A DNA stretch of 55,374 nt from Candidatus Bipolaricaulota bacterium (GTDB lineage: Bacteria > Bipolaricaulota > Bipolaricaulia > UBA7950 > UBA9294): positions 1 through 55,374 of the forward strand of contig JAUWGE010000008.1 in the NCBI GenBank assembly GCA_030606565.1. Direction: 5' to 3'. Position numbers and translations under genes: made by a program. Shown one piece after another: positions 43,908 to 52,045 of this stretch. How positions within the stretch are numbered: the stretch's first letter is position 1; each line of letters opens with the position of its first letter. The notes beneath the pieces were generated by a model, which saw nothing but the letters and a program-made list of their open reading frames with translations, did no database searches and was not told the DNA's origin.

Positions 43908-44774
43908 TCACGCATTCGCCAGCACAAGATCCATCAATCTAGCTTTTTCATGCCTATGCGAGTATCGGAATGCAAACTCATCCAGGTAATCCTGTAGGTA
44001 TTTGGTCGAAACGTGGTGGTACATCCCTATCAACCCGCGCTTGAATAGGCTCCAAGCATTTTCGATTGTATTCACGTGGGCTTCATCAATCACGTATTCC
44101 TTGTAGACGTGAGCGACGGTCTCATGACGGCCAAACTCCGCTAAGAAGAACAATCTACTTGCAGCGTCACTGTAGATTTCTTGAACCTCGTCCAGATTGG
44201 GAGCGATAACCCGCTTAATGTCATGAGCTTTCAAGCCGTCAAGAATCATCATACGAAGGAACCCGCCACGTTCGGCTACACCAAGAACGTTCTTGCCCTC
44301 GAACTTGACGTGTCCTTTAGGCAGTCCGTCACCGCTGGCACGGACAACCGCATCATCAACCTCAATGATTCCGCAAAGCTTGTCCTCGAATACGTCATGC
44401 TTCATCGCTCGTCGGATTCGCTTCGCCATGTACCAAGCCGTCTCGTAGTGAACGCCCAATTCCCTCTCTATCTGCTTCGCACTCACCCCCTTTGGCGAAT
44501 GACAAAGCAACCAAACCGCTACAAACCACTTCGGCAGATCGATTTTTGAACGGTGAAAGATAGTTCCCGCCGTTACCGAAAACTGGTACCTACAACTCTT
44601 ACACTGCCAACGCCGATATTTCCGCATGTATAAAGGATGCTTCGCTCCACATCTTGGGCACTTGACTCCATCCGACCAACGCAATCGTTTAAGACGAATC
44701 TCGCATTTGCGTTGTGTTGAAAATTCACGCCGCACCTCTCGTAACGATTTGATTTTCGTTTCATTCTGAAGCAT
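43908..44774 (-). CDS. IS1595/ISXO2-type transposase
   Basis: 288 aa. N-terminal zinc ribbon (CPRCGAKH and CKSC, about 39-60), a helix-turn-helix (GVSAKQIERELGVHYETAWY), then the ISXO2-like DDE domain: IIEVDDAVV (Asp), IYSDAASR (Asp), HVNTIENAWSLFKRGLIG (Asn/Glu region), and FRYSHRH near the end. Looks complete and so possibly active. ATG 44774 has GGAGGTGG upstream. Confidence 0.9.
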   Translation of the reverse strand: MLQNETKIKSLREVRREFSTQRKCEIRLKRLRWSDGVKCPRCGAKHPLYMRKYRRWQCKSCRYQFSVTAGTIFHRSKIDLPKWFVAVWLLCHSPKGVSAKQIERELGVHYETAWYMAKRIRRAMKHDVFEDKLCGIIEVDDAVVRASGDGLPKGHVKFEGKNVLGVAERGGFLRMMILDGLKAHDIKRVIAPNLDEVQEIYSDAASRLFFLAEFGRHETVAHVYKEYVIDEAHVNTIENAWSLFKRGLIGMYHHVSTKYLQDYLDEFAFRYSHRHEKARLMDLVLANA

Positions 44775-44794
44775 GTCTAACCACCTCCAGAACT

Positions 44795-44823
44795 ATAATA
44801 GCACATTGCCACTGCTTTGTCAA
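44795..44823 (-). promoter_or_regulatory. promoter of the transposase gene
   Basis: Minus strand TTGACA (44823-44818), 17 bases, TATTAT (44800-44795). Confidence 0.75.
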
Positions 44824-45058
44824 GCCGATAAACGCCATGTTTATTACAAGGCGCGAAGAGAAAGCCGACCAGATGGTGAAAATAATCGAAAAGTACAGGT
44901 AGCGGTAGCTGAGCCGACCGCTCAACCCAATGGCAGTCGCAGGTGCGCCATTTCTGAGATAGCCATCGTTCTATTAGTATGAGAAATCCCTCTCTGGAGA
45001 AGTTAAGACACAAGGTATGATCCTGACGTTCTCACAAGGTGCTGTCTCACTACGCCGA
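44824..45058. other. spacer between the IS and hicBA
   Basis: No gene seen; the left edge may contain the IS end, the right edge the hicBA promoter. Confidence 0.5.
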
Positions 45059-45087
45059 TTGTTGCCTCGGTGGCCCCGGAGTATACT
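45059..45087 (+). promoter_or_regulatory. promoter of hicB-hicA, leaderless
   Basis: TTGTTG (45059-45064), 17 bases, TATACT (45082-45087). The hicB ATG is 6 bases after the -10 box, so transcription should begin at or next to the start codon. Confidence 0.65.
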
Positions 45088-45093
45088 GTAACT

Positions 45094-45285
45094 ATGAAAG
45101 CAATGCGGTACGTCTACTGGCAGCATGACGACATGTGGCTCGGTTATCTCGAACAGTTCCCTGATTACTGGACCCAAGGGGAGACACTGGACGAACTGCA
45201 GGAGAACCTGAAGGATCTGTATCAGGAACTCATCAGCGGCAACATCCCTGAAGTCCGCCGTGTGGCCGAGCTGCAGGTGTCATGA
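45094..45285 (+). CDS. hicB: HicB-like antitoxin
   Basis: 63 aa: MKAMRYVYWQHDDMWLGYLE, FPDYWTQGETLDELQENLKDLYQEL (split as FPDYWTQGETLDEL and QENLKDLYQEL). This is the partial RNase-H-fold of short HicB antitoxins; a DNA-binding tail is absent or minimal (ends VAELQVS). It comes first, with the toxin gene overlapping by ATGA, the usual order for this short type. The ATG at 45094 is chosen over the longer frame because the promoter lies just before it. Confidence 0.85.
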   Translation: MKAMRYVYWQHDDMWLGYLEQFPDYWTQGETLDELQENLKDLYQELISGNIPEVRRVAELQVS

Positions 45286-45458
45286 AGCGGCGTGACCTCA
45301 TTGGTCAAATCGAGAAGGACGGCTGCATCCTCATTCGACACGGTAGACGGCACGATTGGTATCAGAACCCGAGAACGGGTGTCTGCCAACCTGTCCCACG
45401 CCATCGAGAAATCAAACAGCCCCTGGTCCAGCACATCCTTAAGATGCTCAAGGACTGA
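45282..45458 (+). CDS. hicA: HicA-like mRNA interferase toxin
   Basis: 58 aa: MKRRDLIGQIEKDGCILIRH, GRRHDWYQNPRTGV, VPRHREIKQPLVQHILKML. Double-stranded-RNA-binding fold; the catalytic His of the family is the one in RRHDWY (residue 24). Blocks translation by cutting mRNA when not held by HicB. Starts in the hicB stop codon. Confidence 0.88.
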   Translation: MKRRDLIGQIEKDGCILIRHGRRHDWYQNPRTGVCQPVPRHREIKQPLVQHILKMLKD

Positions 45459-45770
45459 CACAGCAAGCCCTTGGAGTGCATGCGTCCATAGGCCGCGCCG
45501 CTCAAGTGCAGTGTTCGGATGCAGAAAAACGTCAGTCAGTGGGGTCAGCGCGTCAGTGGGCGAACCCGCAACCCTGCGACCACAACCCAGTGCGCTACCC
45601 AATTGCGCCACACTCCCCCCAAGGCACTCGGATTCATCTGCAATTAGCCGCCTCTCGTAGCCAGAAACATCAAAAGTAAAGCTCTGCCCCCAATCACTCC
45701 GGTGCTTGATGTCAGGTGCATGCGCTTGTTGGGGCACTGTTTCGCAGGGAAGCCCCTATTGTTGCTGACT
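45459..45770. other. spacer with a tRNA relic and an attC-like hairpin
   Basis: Besides the tRNA-His relic, bases 45686-45735 form GCCCCCAA...TTGTTGGGGC, an attC-sized inverted repeat just after the acetyltransferase stop. It lacks the GTT core on one side, so I list it only as a degenerate possibility. The 171-aa minus-strand frame here is a shadow. Confidence 0.4.
45556..45617 (-). pseudogene. truncated tRNA-His (GTG) relic
   Basis: Minus strand shows a proper D-arm (GCGC-AATTGGGTA-GCGC), an anticodon stem CTGGG/CGCAG with loop TTGTGGT (anticodon GTG at 45583-45581), and the start of a T-arm GCGGGTTCG. The T-loop and the 3' acceptor half are missing or eroded, so no full cloverleaf forms. 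A damaged copy rather than the functional tRNA. Confidence 0.5.
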
Positions 45771-46334
45771 CTACTCGAGTTGCCGGATGACACGGCATGG
45801 ATTTCCAACCGCTACTACGTTGGCGGGTATGTCTTCGACCACTATGCTTCCGGCGCCAATCGTCGTGTTCTCCCCAACCGTCACTCCTGGGCAGATGATC
45901 GCCTCGCCACCAACCCAGACGTTGTCGCCGATCGTCACTGGAGCGGTGAGTTCGAGGCCTGCAAGCCGGAGCCTGGCATCCGTCGGGTGACAAGCGGCGT
46001 ACACGTGCACTGATGGGCCAAAGTTCACGTTTTTGCCAATGTGAATCGTGTTGCAGTCCAAGATCACACAACCGAAGTTTAGATACACCGCGTCTGCGAT
46101 AAAGATATTGCTTCCATAGTCACAGTAAAAGGGAGGTTCAATCCACATATTTTTTCCCGCTGCGCCGAGTAGTTCAGTCAAGATGGAGAGTCGCTGTTTC
46201 GTTTCGTCCTCGGTTGTGAGGTTGTATTGACGGGTGAGTCGGCGGGCGCGGGTGCGTCCACGTACGAGTTCCGGGTCAGCTGCTAGATAGGGCTCGCCTG
46301 CCAGCATCTTCTGTTTTTCCGTTTTCGTGGCCAT
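45771..46334 (-). CDS. sugar O-acetyltransferase, maltose/galactoside type
   Basis: 187 aa. N-terminal helical module (EKQKMLAGEPYLAADPELV), then left-handed beta-helix hexapeptides (NIFIADAVYLNFGCVILDC, split NIFIADAVY, LNFGCVILD), VWVGGEAIICPGVTVGENT, IGAGSIVVEDIPANVVAVGNP. The catalytic His is in HVYAACHPTDA. Transfers acetyl from acetyl-CoA to sugars; a common integron-cassette cargo class. Its start lies 50 bases after the attC recombination site, on the same strand, with GGGAG 8 bases before the ATG. Confidence 0.93.
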   Translation of the reverse strand: MATKTEKQKMLAGEPYLAADPELVRGRTRARRLTRQYNLTTEDETKQRLSILTELLGAAGKNMWIEPPFYCDYGSNIFIADAVYLNFGCVILDCNTIHIGKNVNFGPSVHVYAACHPTDARLRLAGLELTAPVTIGDNVWVGGEAIICPGVTVGENTTIGAGSIVVEDIPANVVAVGNPCRVIRQLE

Positions 46335-46383
46335 CTATGATTCTCCCTTGTTGATGTGATGAGGACTCGCACGCAGTAAAGCA

Positions 46384-46452
46384 GCCTAACGGGATGGGGT
46401 TAAGCTGCGAGCGCCGCTAAAGGCACTCGTCAGCTTCAACCGCTAGTTAGGC
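46384..46452 (-). other. integron attC recombination site
   Basis: Read on the minus strand: R'' GCCTAAC (46452-46446), 6-base spacer, L'' TTGAAGCTG (46439-46431), a central hairpin CGAG-GCC/GGC-CTCG, L' CAGCTTAA (46407-46400), 9-base spacer, R' GTTAGGC (46390-46384). L'' carries one extra base (G at 46437) that L' lacks, the extrahelical base that sets strand choice for IntI. All parts match the attC layout. It lies between the stop of the NUDIX-like gene and the start of the acetyltransferase gene, as expected between two cassettes. No integrase is in the window. Confidence 0.88.
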
Positions 46453-46466
46453 GTTACAACTTCCAC

Positions 46467-47798
46467 TCATCCAGGGCTCCGCAATGCCTGACCTAGCCCA
46501 AGTTCCTTTACCCGCTTGCTTCCCACAGCCAACTGCAGGAGGCCCGCGCTTCCCCCATGCAGTACCCCACCCGAAAGGATCTCCCTCAGATTTTCCGCCT
46601 GAGGGGATGTCATGTTCTTCGCCTCCCAGCTACCCAGAAGCTCACTGTTGCAGAAGAAGTTGTCCTGAATGAGGATCACAAAGGAGAGTTCATGGCGAAG
46701 CACGGTAAGGTCAACGATGGTGCCCACAAACTCTATCCATGCGGTGTTCTTCCTCACGGCCTCAACCAGCTGGCGAACAATCTGATGAGACCGAATTGAC
46801 CGAGGATCGCGCCCTTGCGGATTCAGACGGAATTCGGTTACATCGAACAACTCCTCAGCATATTCCCTGAGCAATGCGTCGCCGACATCAAACCCTTGCC
46901 TCACCAGAAAATCAGCGTCATCGTCTTCGCTCCCAAATACCTCGAAGCCTCCCGCTGGCTGAAATTGGAAGAAGCCCGGTTTCACAATGACATCTTGCGA
47001 TCGTTTGGCCAAGACTACTCGCCAGACGGGCTGTCCCACACCTCTCGTGTCTTGGTAGATGACTATTGCTTGTACGCTCAACAGGGGATACGCATTGTGC
47101 GGCTCGGCGATCGCGGATGACCCAAATCTTCCATCGTGGTATTGCGCCCGGTATGGCAGTTTGGCCAAGATCTCGTCTGGAGATGCTGGAATATATCCGT
47201 TTTGGCTCTTGAAAAGCTGGTATAGCTCCCATTCAAGAATGTGGCTCGTGACTAAGTTTTGATATTGGTTCGTCGTGATAGTGTCAAAAGACTGAGTCCT
47301 CCCATCTGGATTGTAGTGAATCATCTGTAACGCAAATCCCTTCATTCGGGGTGCATGGAGCGTATTGCCAAGAAGTTTGACGTACTGTTTCTGCGTCTTT
47401 GTTGGAACCACCTCTGGGAGCCTCAAATCCCGGAGCACACACAATCCTTCAAACGGGTAGTCGACACTCCTCTCATGGCGCAAGATCGCAGCTGGATATC
47501 TCTTTCCGTCTACGGATACGATCTCCAAATCCGGATACAGGATCTCAAGAATCTGCTGCTGCCACAGGAGGTACTCTCGTGAGATTAGGCCCTGGGAGAG
47601 TTCTTGCGCCTTCCGCTCCCACTTGTAGACCTTCTGATCTTGGTACAAAAAATATCCTCCAAGGATTAGCAACGACGCCCCCAGGGCGATAGCCGCGCCA
47701 AGCAAGCCAGTTACGAGGAATCCCACAATTCCGGCAACGAACGCAATGATACCGAGCAAAGATTTCAGGTACTTTCCTTGGTGTTTGAGATAAACCAA
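46467..47798 (-). CDS. membrane hairpin plus NUDIX-like domain protein, Cap16-like layout
   Basis: 443 aa. Residues about 12-52 are a two-TM hairpin (LLGIIAFVAGIVGFLVTGLL, then AIALGASLLILGGYFLY). The cytoplasmic part has a long helical/beta middle and, at about 285-400, a NUDIX-like fold: FQPAGGFEVFG, and LLREYAEELFD corresponding to the REUxEE core. The upstream Glu and the closing Gly of the box are not kept, so hydrolysis is doubtful and ligand binding more likely. TM plus NUDIX is the arrangement of SMODS-associated NUDIX/Cap16 receptors in CBASS defence, but no nucleotide cyclase gene is nearby. TTG start with CGAGGAGGAGCAC before it; attC follows its stop by 14 bases. Confidence 0.55.
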   Translation of the reverse strand: MVYLKHQGKYLKSLLGIIAFVAGIVGFLVTGLLGAAIALGASLLILGGYFLYQDQKVYKWERKAQELSQGLISREYLLWQQQILEILYPDLEIVSVDGKRYPAAILRHERSVDYPFEGLCVLRDLRLPEVVPTKTQKQYVKLLGNTLHAPRMKGFALQMIHYNPDGRTQSFDTITTNQYQNLVTSHILEWELYQLFKSQNGYIPASPDEILAKLPYRAQYHDGRFGSSAIAEPHNAYPLLSVQAIVIYQDTRGVGQPVWRVVLAKRSQDVIVKPGFFQFQPAGGFEVFGSEDDDADFLVRQGFDVGDALLREYAEELFDVTEFRLNPQGRDPRSIRSHQIVRQLVEAVRKNTAWIEFVGTIVDLTVLRHELSFVILIQDNFFCNSELLGSWEAKNMTSPQAENLREILSGGVLHGGSAGLLQLAVGSKRVKELGLGQALRSPG

Positions 47799-48327
47799 GT
47801 GCTCCTCCTCGGTCTACTTCGGCCTGCCGACACCCAACTACGGCTTATACAGTCCGCGTAAGAACCCTTTACGCAGCATCTTCTGCTGTATAGATCCCGG
47901 CCGGAACGTGTGCAAGAAGACGTATCACGTGATCCATCAATGTTCTCCTCATTCACGCAAAACCTCAATGGATTTTATGCAGACCGCATAAGCTCCTCCC
48001 GTTTCGCTCGGTTCAAGGCATCAGTTGGACTCCTCAACTTCCTTGCGTACGCGCCAACAACAACCACTCGATAACAACATATATCATGCATCATCACGGA
48101 TCAAGCGTGGGATACCAGCGCAGGCAACGACAAGGTTGATCCTCTTCCAGGCTCTTCAGTTCCCGCGTCCAGGGCCAGGTCTTGCGATGCAACATTAAGA
48201 CGAGTCTTTTCGTGTTCTGATCTTGTCTTTTGCTCGAATTGGGCGCATCCGCGGTGCGAAGAGTGTAAAGGAATGTCAAAACACACGCTCTGACCCCAGA
48301 CCCGATCATGACCTGTCTATTTCAAGA
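47799..48327. other. intergenic region, no gene; one strong hairpin
   Basis: TATACAG (47849-47855) with CTGTATA (47888-47894) enclose GCGTAA/TTACGC; ACCCAAC at 47831-47837 would read GTTGGGT on the minus strand, but the far core site is missing, so I do not call an attC. The phrase near 48270-48300 (CACACGCTCTGACCCC) is one I associate with ends of REP/Y1-transposase elements; only a relic is possible here. Confidence 0.4.
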
Positions 48328-48357
48328 CTTACATTTGGCAACGAAGAGAAGTATAAT
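48328..48357 (+). promoter_or_regulatory. possible promoter of the large lipoprotein gene
   Basis: CTTACA (48328-48333), 18 bases, TATAAT (48352-48357), 38 bases before the ATG. Confidence 0.45.
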
Positions 48358-48394
48358 GGAGGTAGAGTCCATCTCCGTATTGTGGGAGGTACTC

Positions 48395-51300
48395 ATGCGG
48401 CGTGTTACTTTCGTTGTGATTCTGGGGCTCGTCATTCTCCTGCTGTTTGGATGTGGCGAACGGCAGGCAAGCATTACCGGCGTAGTTGATGACAGCGAGT
48501 CAGGGAACCCCTTACGGAATGTCATTGTCACCCTTGGGGAGCACACCGCAAAGACTGGAGCTGACGGTCACTACCAGTTGGATAAGGTTCCACCTGGAAG
48601 CTATACCCTCACAGCTCGTATGGAGGGCTACAACCCTTACCAAAGGCAACTCGATGTGGGAGGAGGGCAGGAAGTTGTCCTCGATATCAATCTCTCCCCG
48701 CTCGAAGAACCGAGTCCTCTTCCCGTCGCTGAGATCGAGCAAGCTCCTCATCGCATGATAGAACGGGTTTCCTCAGCCATATCTCCCCGAGAGGGAGGAA
48801 GTATCGCGATTACTGAAGCAGAGAGCATCTACTCAAATGGCTTCACTCTCTCGATTCCACCTGGAGCGTTGGAGGAAGAAACGGTTATTACCGTCGGGGA
48901 TGTTACGGACGACTTCCCGCCCATCCCAGAAGGTCTCCGCCCTGTGGGACTCCCCATCAGTTTGGAACCAGACGGCCTTTCCTTTCAAGAACCCGTTACG
49001 ATCAAGATTCCCTATTCTGATGAGATGCTTGCCTGGGCAGGCATCACTTCACCAGAAGAGCTTCTCCTGAAGACATATGATTTATCCGCAGGCAAGTGGG
49101 CGGATGTCCCCATAGCTCACGTTGACACAGAGAACCGACTTGTTGTTGCTAGGATTGATCACTTCAGCTTATTTAGCCTTTTCTCGTGGTGGAATCGAAA
49201 AGAAACCGAGAACCCCGCCACTGACGAACAGATCGCTACGTACATCAATGAGTCTTGGGGCATTGTAACGTCAACTGGTGACCTGCTTGAGAAGCTGGAA
49301 TACCCGAATCCAACTACCGCAATACCCTTCAGGCAAGAAATCGGTGGCATTCTAGCCGTTATGGCCATGGCTGAGCAGATCCAAAATGAGGAGTATCGAA
49401 AAGCTGCGATCACGGGTGGAGAGTGGCTGGCTTGGCAAGCTTTGAAGCTTGCCGGGTATGGCTGGCTTAGGCCATTTGCTCTGCTTGTTGAGGTGACATA
49501 CAAAGGCGGGGTATGGTTTGTAAAGGAAGTTGACGAAGGTGCATTTAACGCGCAGATCTGCGCCTACCTTTACTATAGACGAGAGGGGTATTCAGTTGAG
49601 GACATAAAGGACTTGTTTGTTACTGACGATGGGTGGGTACTCACCGCCATGGGCACAGGATGTCCCCCGGGTTATCCACGCCTAACTGGCCGGTTCAAGC
49701 CAGAGGATGTTTTCAGGATTGGACGAGCTGTCTGGAATGCAACACAGTCAGAAAGATACAAGGAACGAGATACAGAAGAGATCAGGAATGCCTTTATTGA
49801 TGCAATTCGGCCTGCCGAGCCTAACCAACCACCACAAGTTCGCATCACTGCTCCCTCTGAGAAGGCAGTCTTCACCGCAGGGGAGGTAGTGAATCTAGAA
49901 GGGACAGCCGTAGACCCCGAAGATGGGCCCTTAACTGGATCTTCTTTGACGTGGAGGATCGAGACTGATGGAAGTTCCACGTTCTTAGGCGCGGGAGAGG
50001 CTCTTTCTCTGAGTGAGCCTTCAGTGGGAACTCACAGGATCTTCTTGACCGCTAAAGACTCCCAAGAGCAAACTGCCGAAGATAGCGTTGAGATAACCGT
50101 GCAGGTAACTGTCAACTTACCTCCCCAAGTTACTATCAACACCCCTTCCGATGGTAGCGTTTTTCTAGAGGGTGACCCGATCCTATTCGCGGGGTCGGCC
50201 ATAGATCCTGAAGACGGATCTCTAGCAGATCGTTCATTGGTTTGGGTGTCTGGTATTGATGGCATACTCGGACCTGGACACACCGTGACGAGAGACGACT
50301 TGTCACCTGGCACTCATGCTATCACTCTGTCAGCCACCGACTCTCACAGTGTGTTTTCAACCAAGACCGTCACGATTACGATCAAACCCAGTACTCCCAA
50401 CGCAGAGGAAGCTTTGGGAGGACTCCACAATCAGGGCTTTGTTGTTGACATTGTTGGAGTAGAGCGTGATGAAGATCGGACAACAATTCGGTTTTCGGTC
50501 TTCAAGGAGCTCGAACACACGGCTGCCCCAATTGACATACCATTCACTGCAGAAGATAACCACGGAAATCAGTATTCAGGCACTCTTTATATCGACTTCG
50601 ATGGTGCTCCCTACGTCCTAAACAGCCTGCCGAAAGGGTTCATGTATGTAGAGGAGGCCACTGTTCGCATTCCAAATGCAGCCCCATTGGAAAGGCTGTT
50701 CCTTGGTGAGACAGAGCTTCCTCTTAGGACCGATGTCAATATTCAGTCGTACCTCTTAAGAAGTTTCCCGGGCATGGAGGTTTCCCTCGAGGAGTCCATT
50801 CAAGTAGGTGAATGGCTGACTTTCAAAGTTGAAAAGATGACGCAACCGTGGTATCTCCCCTTCACGGTCGATAACGCTGAATATAATAGGCTTTCGGCTG
50901 GTGTGGAGCTAGGCATTCAACATCGGGATGGAACAGTAACCTGGCACCAAGGATGCGAGGAAAGCGTTCCAGGAGTATCGAGTATGAAACTAGGCCACGC
51001 TGTGCCTATCTCAATAGAGCACGGTCCACCCCGTCCTACGGCCCTGTTTCTCGGATTCAAGGATATAACAAATCGTGTGCCCACTATTCGGATCATGCCG
51101 GAACCACTCGCTGCATTTCTTCCCTATGATGTGCCGGATAAGCTTTGGAAGGAGTGGGCGGAAGACAGATTTAAAATGGGATTCCCAGTATCAGAGTATA
51201 TGGAAATCCCCACAGGAGTTCCGGGTTCCAGAGCTACCGGAATAGTGCAGGGTTTTGAGAAAGGCCATTTCTACTATCTCACTGAAGGGCCAAACAAAGG

Positions 51301-52045
51301 ACTAGTATCCAGAACTACTGGTGAGTTGGACGAGTACTACTGGAACTTGGCTGGAGGGGTAGGAGGGCAGCTTGGATTCCCGATTACCGAGGGAATCCAG
51401 AAAGTTGAGCTTGAGTTCTGTGGTGATATTGATTATCGCCACCGTCTTTCTGACGGCACATACGGATGCTCCCGATACATTTCCGCAGTTGATCGATACG
51501 GAAGAGTGAAATGTGGCGGTGGCTATAAGCGACATGCGGCCGTTCAGAATTTTGAGGGAGGGTACATAGGTCGGCGAAATTCACGTTGGGAAACTGTTCT
51601 CTTCGTGGATAACGAAATATCTGGAGAAAAGGGGTTCAATATTGGGGCAAACCCCCTCTCCGGACCATGGTCTGTTTCTGGAGTGGTTCGTCTCAAGAGG
51701 GTTTCTGTGCAACACGACTTCCTCATTCGTGTTGAATTTTCAGTGGAGTTTAGCGATATCGACGTGGAGAACTACGGTTCGCATATTTGGACATACTACT
51801 ATCGTATACTGGACAGTAATGGTATTGAATACCTCCCGGTGCAGCACTTGGCTACAGGAATATGCACAAAGGCGATAATCAAATCCCAGCTTGCTACAAA
51901 TGTCAATTACGAAGGATCTCTGGTCTTCCCATATCCATTGCACTCGGAAGGGCAGCTTCTTTTCGACGCTTTTTTCCCCTGGGGATCTTCGACAACCCAA
52001 ATCCCGTTTGCGATCTCAGGTTTTTCAAGCCGTAACTCGCAGTGA
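48395..52045 (+). CDS. large multidomain surface lipoprotein
   Basis: 1216 aa. Signal peptide with lipobox LLFGC (Cys about residue 20). Then a carboxypeptidase-regulatory-like domain (ASITGVVDDSESGNPL, TGADGHYQLDKVPPGSYTL; about 25-95), a ZU5-like region (LSIPPGALEEETVITV), a helical unknown region, and two Ig/PKD-like domains that share NQPPQVRITAP / NLPPQVTINTP openings and AVDPEDG / AIDPEDG motifs. After another unknown beta region come LGFP-type repeats (KMGFPVSEY, GGQLGFPITEG) and a final beta domain. LGFP repeats bind cell-surface polymers in other proteins. ATG 48395 has GGGAGGT 4 bases before. Probably adhesion or envelope; no enzyme domain seen. Confidence 0.8.
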   Translation: MRRVTFVVILGLVILLLFGCGERQASITGVVDDSESGNPLRNVIVTLGEHTAKTGADGHYQLDKVPPGSYTLTARMEGYNPYQRQLDVGGGQEVVLDINLSPLEEPSPLPVAEIEQAPHRMIERVSSAISPREGGSIAITEAESIYSNGFTLSIPPGALEEETVITVGDVTDDFPPIPEGLRPVGLPISLEPDGLSFQEPVTIKIPYSDEMLAWAGITSPEELLLKTYDLSAGKWADVPIAHVDTENRLVVARIDHFSLFSLFSWWNRKETENPATDEQIATYINESWGIVTSTGDLLEKLEYPNPTTAIPFRQEIGGILAVMAMAEQIQNEEYRKAAITGGEWLAWQALKLAGYGWLRPFALLVEVTYKGGVWFVKEVDEGAFNAQICAYLYYRREGYSVEDIKDLFVTDDGWVLTAMGTGCPPGYPRLTGRFKPEDVFRIGRAVWNATQSERYKERDTEEIRNAFIDAIRPAEPNQPPQVRITAPSEKAVFTAGEVVNLEGTAVDPEDGPLTGSSLTWRIETDGSSTFLGAGEALSLSEPSVGTHRIFLTAKDSQEQTAEDSVEITVQVTVNLPPQVTINTPSDGSVFLEGDPILFAGSAIDPEDGSLADRSLVWVSGIDGILGPGHTVTRDDLSPGTHAITLSATDSHSVFSTKTVTITIKPSTPNAEEALGGLHNQGFVVDIVGVERDEDRTTIRFSVFKELEHTAAPIDIPFTAEDNHGNQYSGTLYIDFDGAPYVLNSLPKGFMYVEEATVRIPNAAPLERLFLGETELPLRTDVNIQSYLLRSFPGMEVSLEESIQVGEWLTFKVEKMTQPWYLPFTVDNAEYNRLSAGVELGIQHRDGTVTWHQGCEESVPGVSSMKLGHAVPISIEHGPPRPTALFLGFKDITNRVPTIRIMPEPLAAFLPYDVPDKLWKEWAEDRFKMGFPVSEYMEIPTGVPGSRATGIVQGFEKGHFYYLTEGPNKGLVSRTTGELDEYYWNLAGGVGGQLGFPITEGIQKVELEFCGDIDYRHRLSDGTYGCSRYISAVDRYGRVKCGGGYKRHAAVQNFEGGYIGRRNSRWETVLFVDNEISGEKGFNIGANPLSGPWSVSGVVRLKRVSVQHDFLIRVEFSVEFSDIDVENYGSHIWTYYYRILDSNGIEYLPVQHLATGICTKAIIKSQLATNVNYEGSLVFPYPLHSEGQLLFDAFFPWGSSTTQIPFAISGFSSRNSQ

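Larger units (their letters stand above)
43887..44838 (-). mobile_element. IS1595-family insertion sequence, ends uncertain
   Basis: An intact transposase gene with its own promoter. Possible imperfect terminal pair: ATGGCCGTTATC...CAGCAGT at 43888-43907 against the reverse complement of 44811-44838 (ATGGCGTTTATC...AAGCAGT). The match is weak and I found no clear target duplication, so the boundaries are tentative. Confidence 0.45.

Noticed and set aside
45686-45735. Second attC-like inverted repeat after the acetyltransferase gene
   Set aside because: Outer arms pair but the R' core reads ATTGGGGG instead of GTTRRRY and the inner arms pair poorly; kept only as a degenerate possibility.
45222-45737. 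171-aa minus-strand reading frame
   Set aside because: Antisense to hicA and translated across a tRNA relic; no ribosome site.
47831-47900. Possible attC before the NUDIX-like gene (GTTGGGT core plus hairpin)
   Set aside because: The opposite core site is absent and the extra base lies in the wrong arm.
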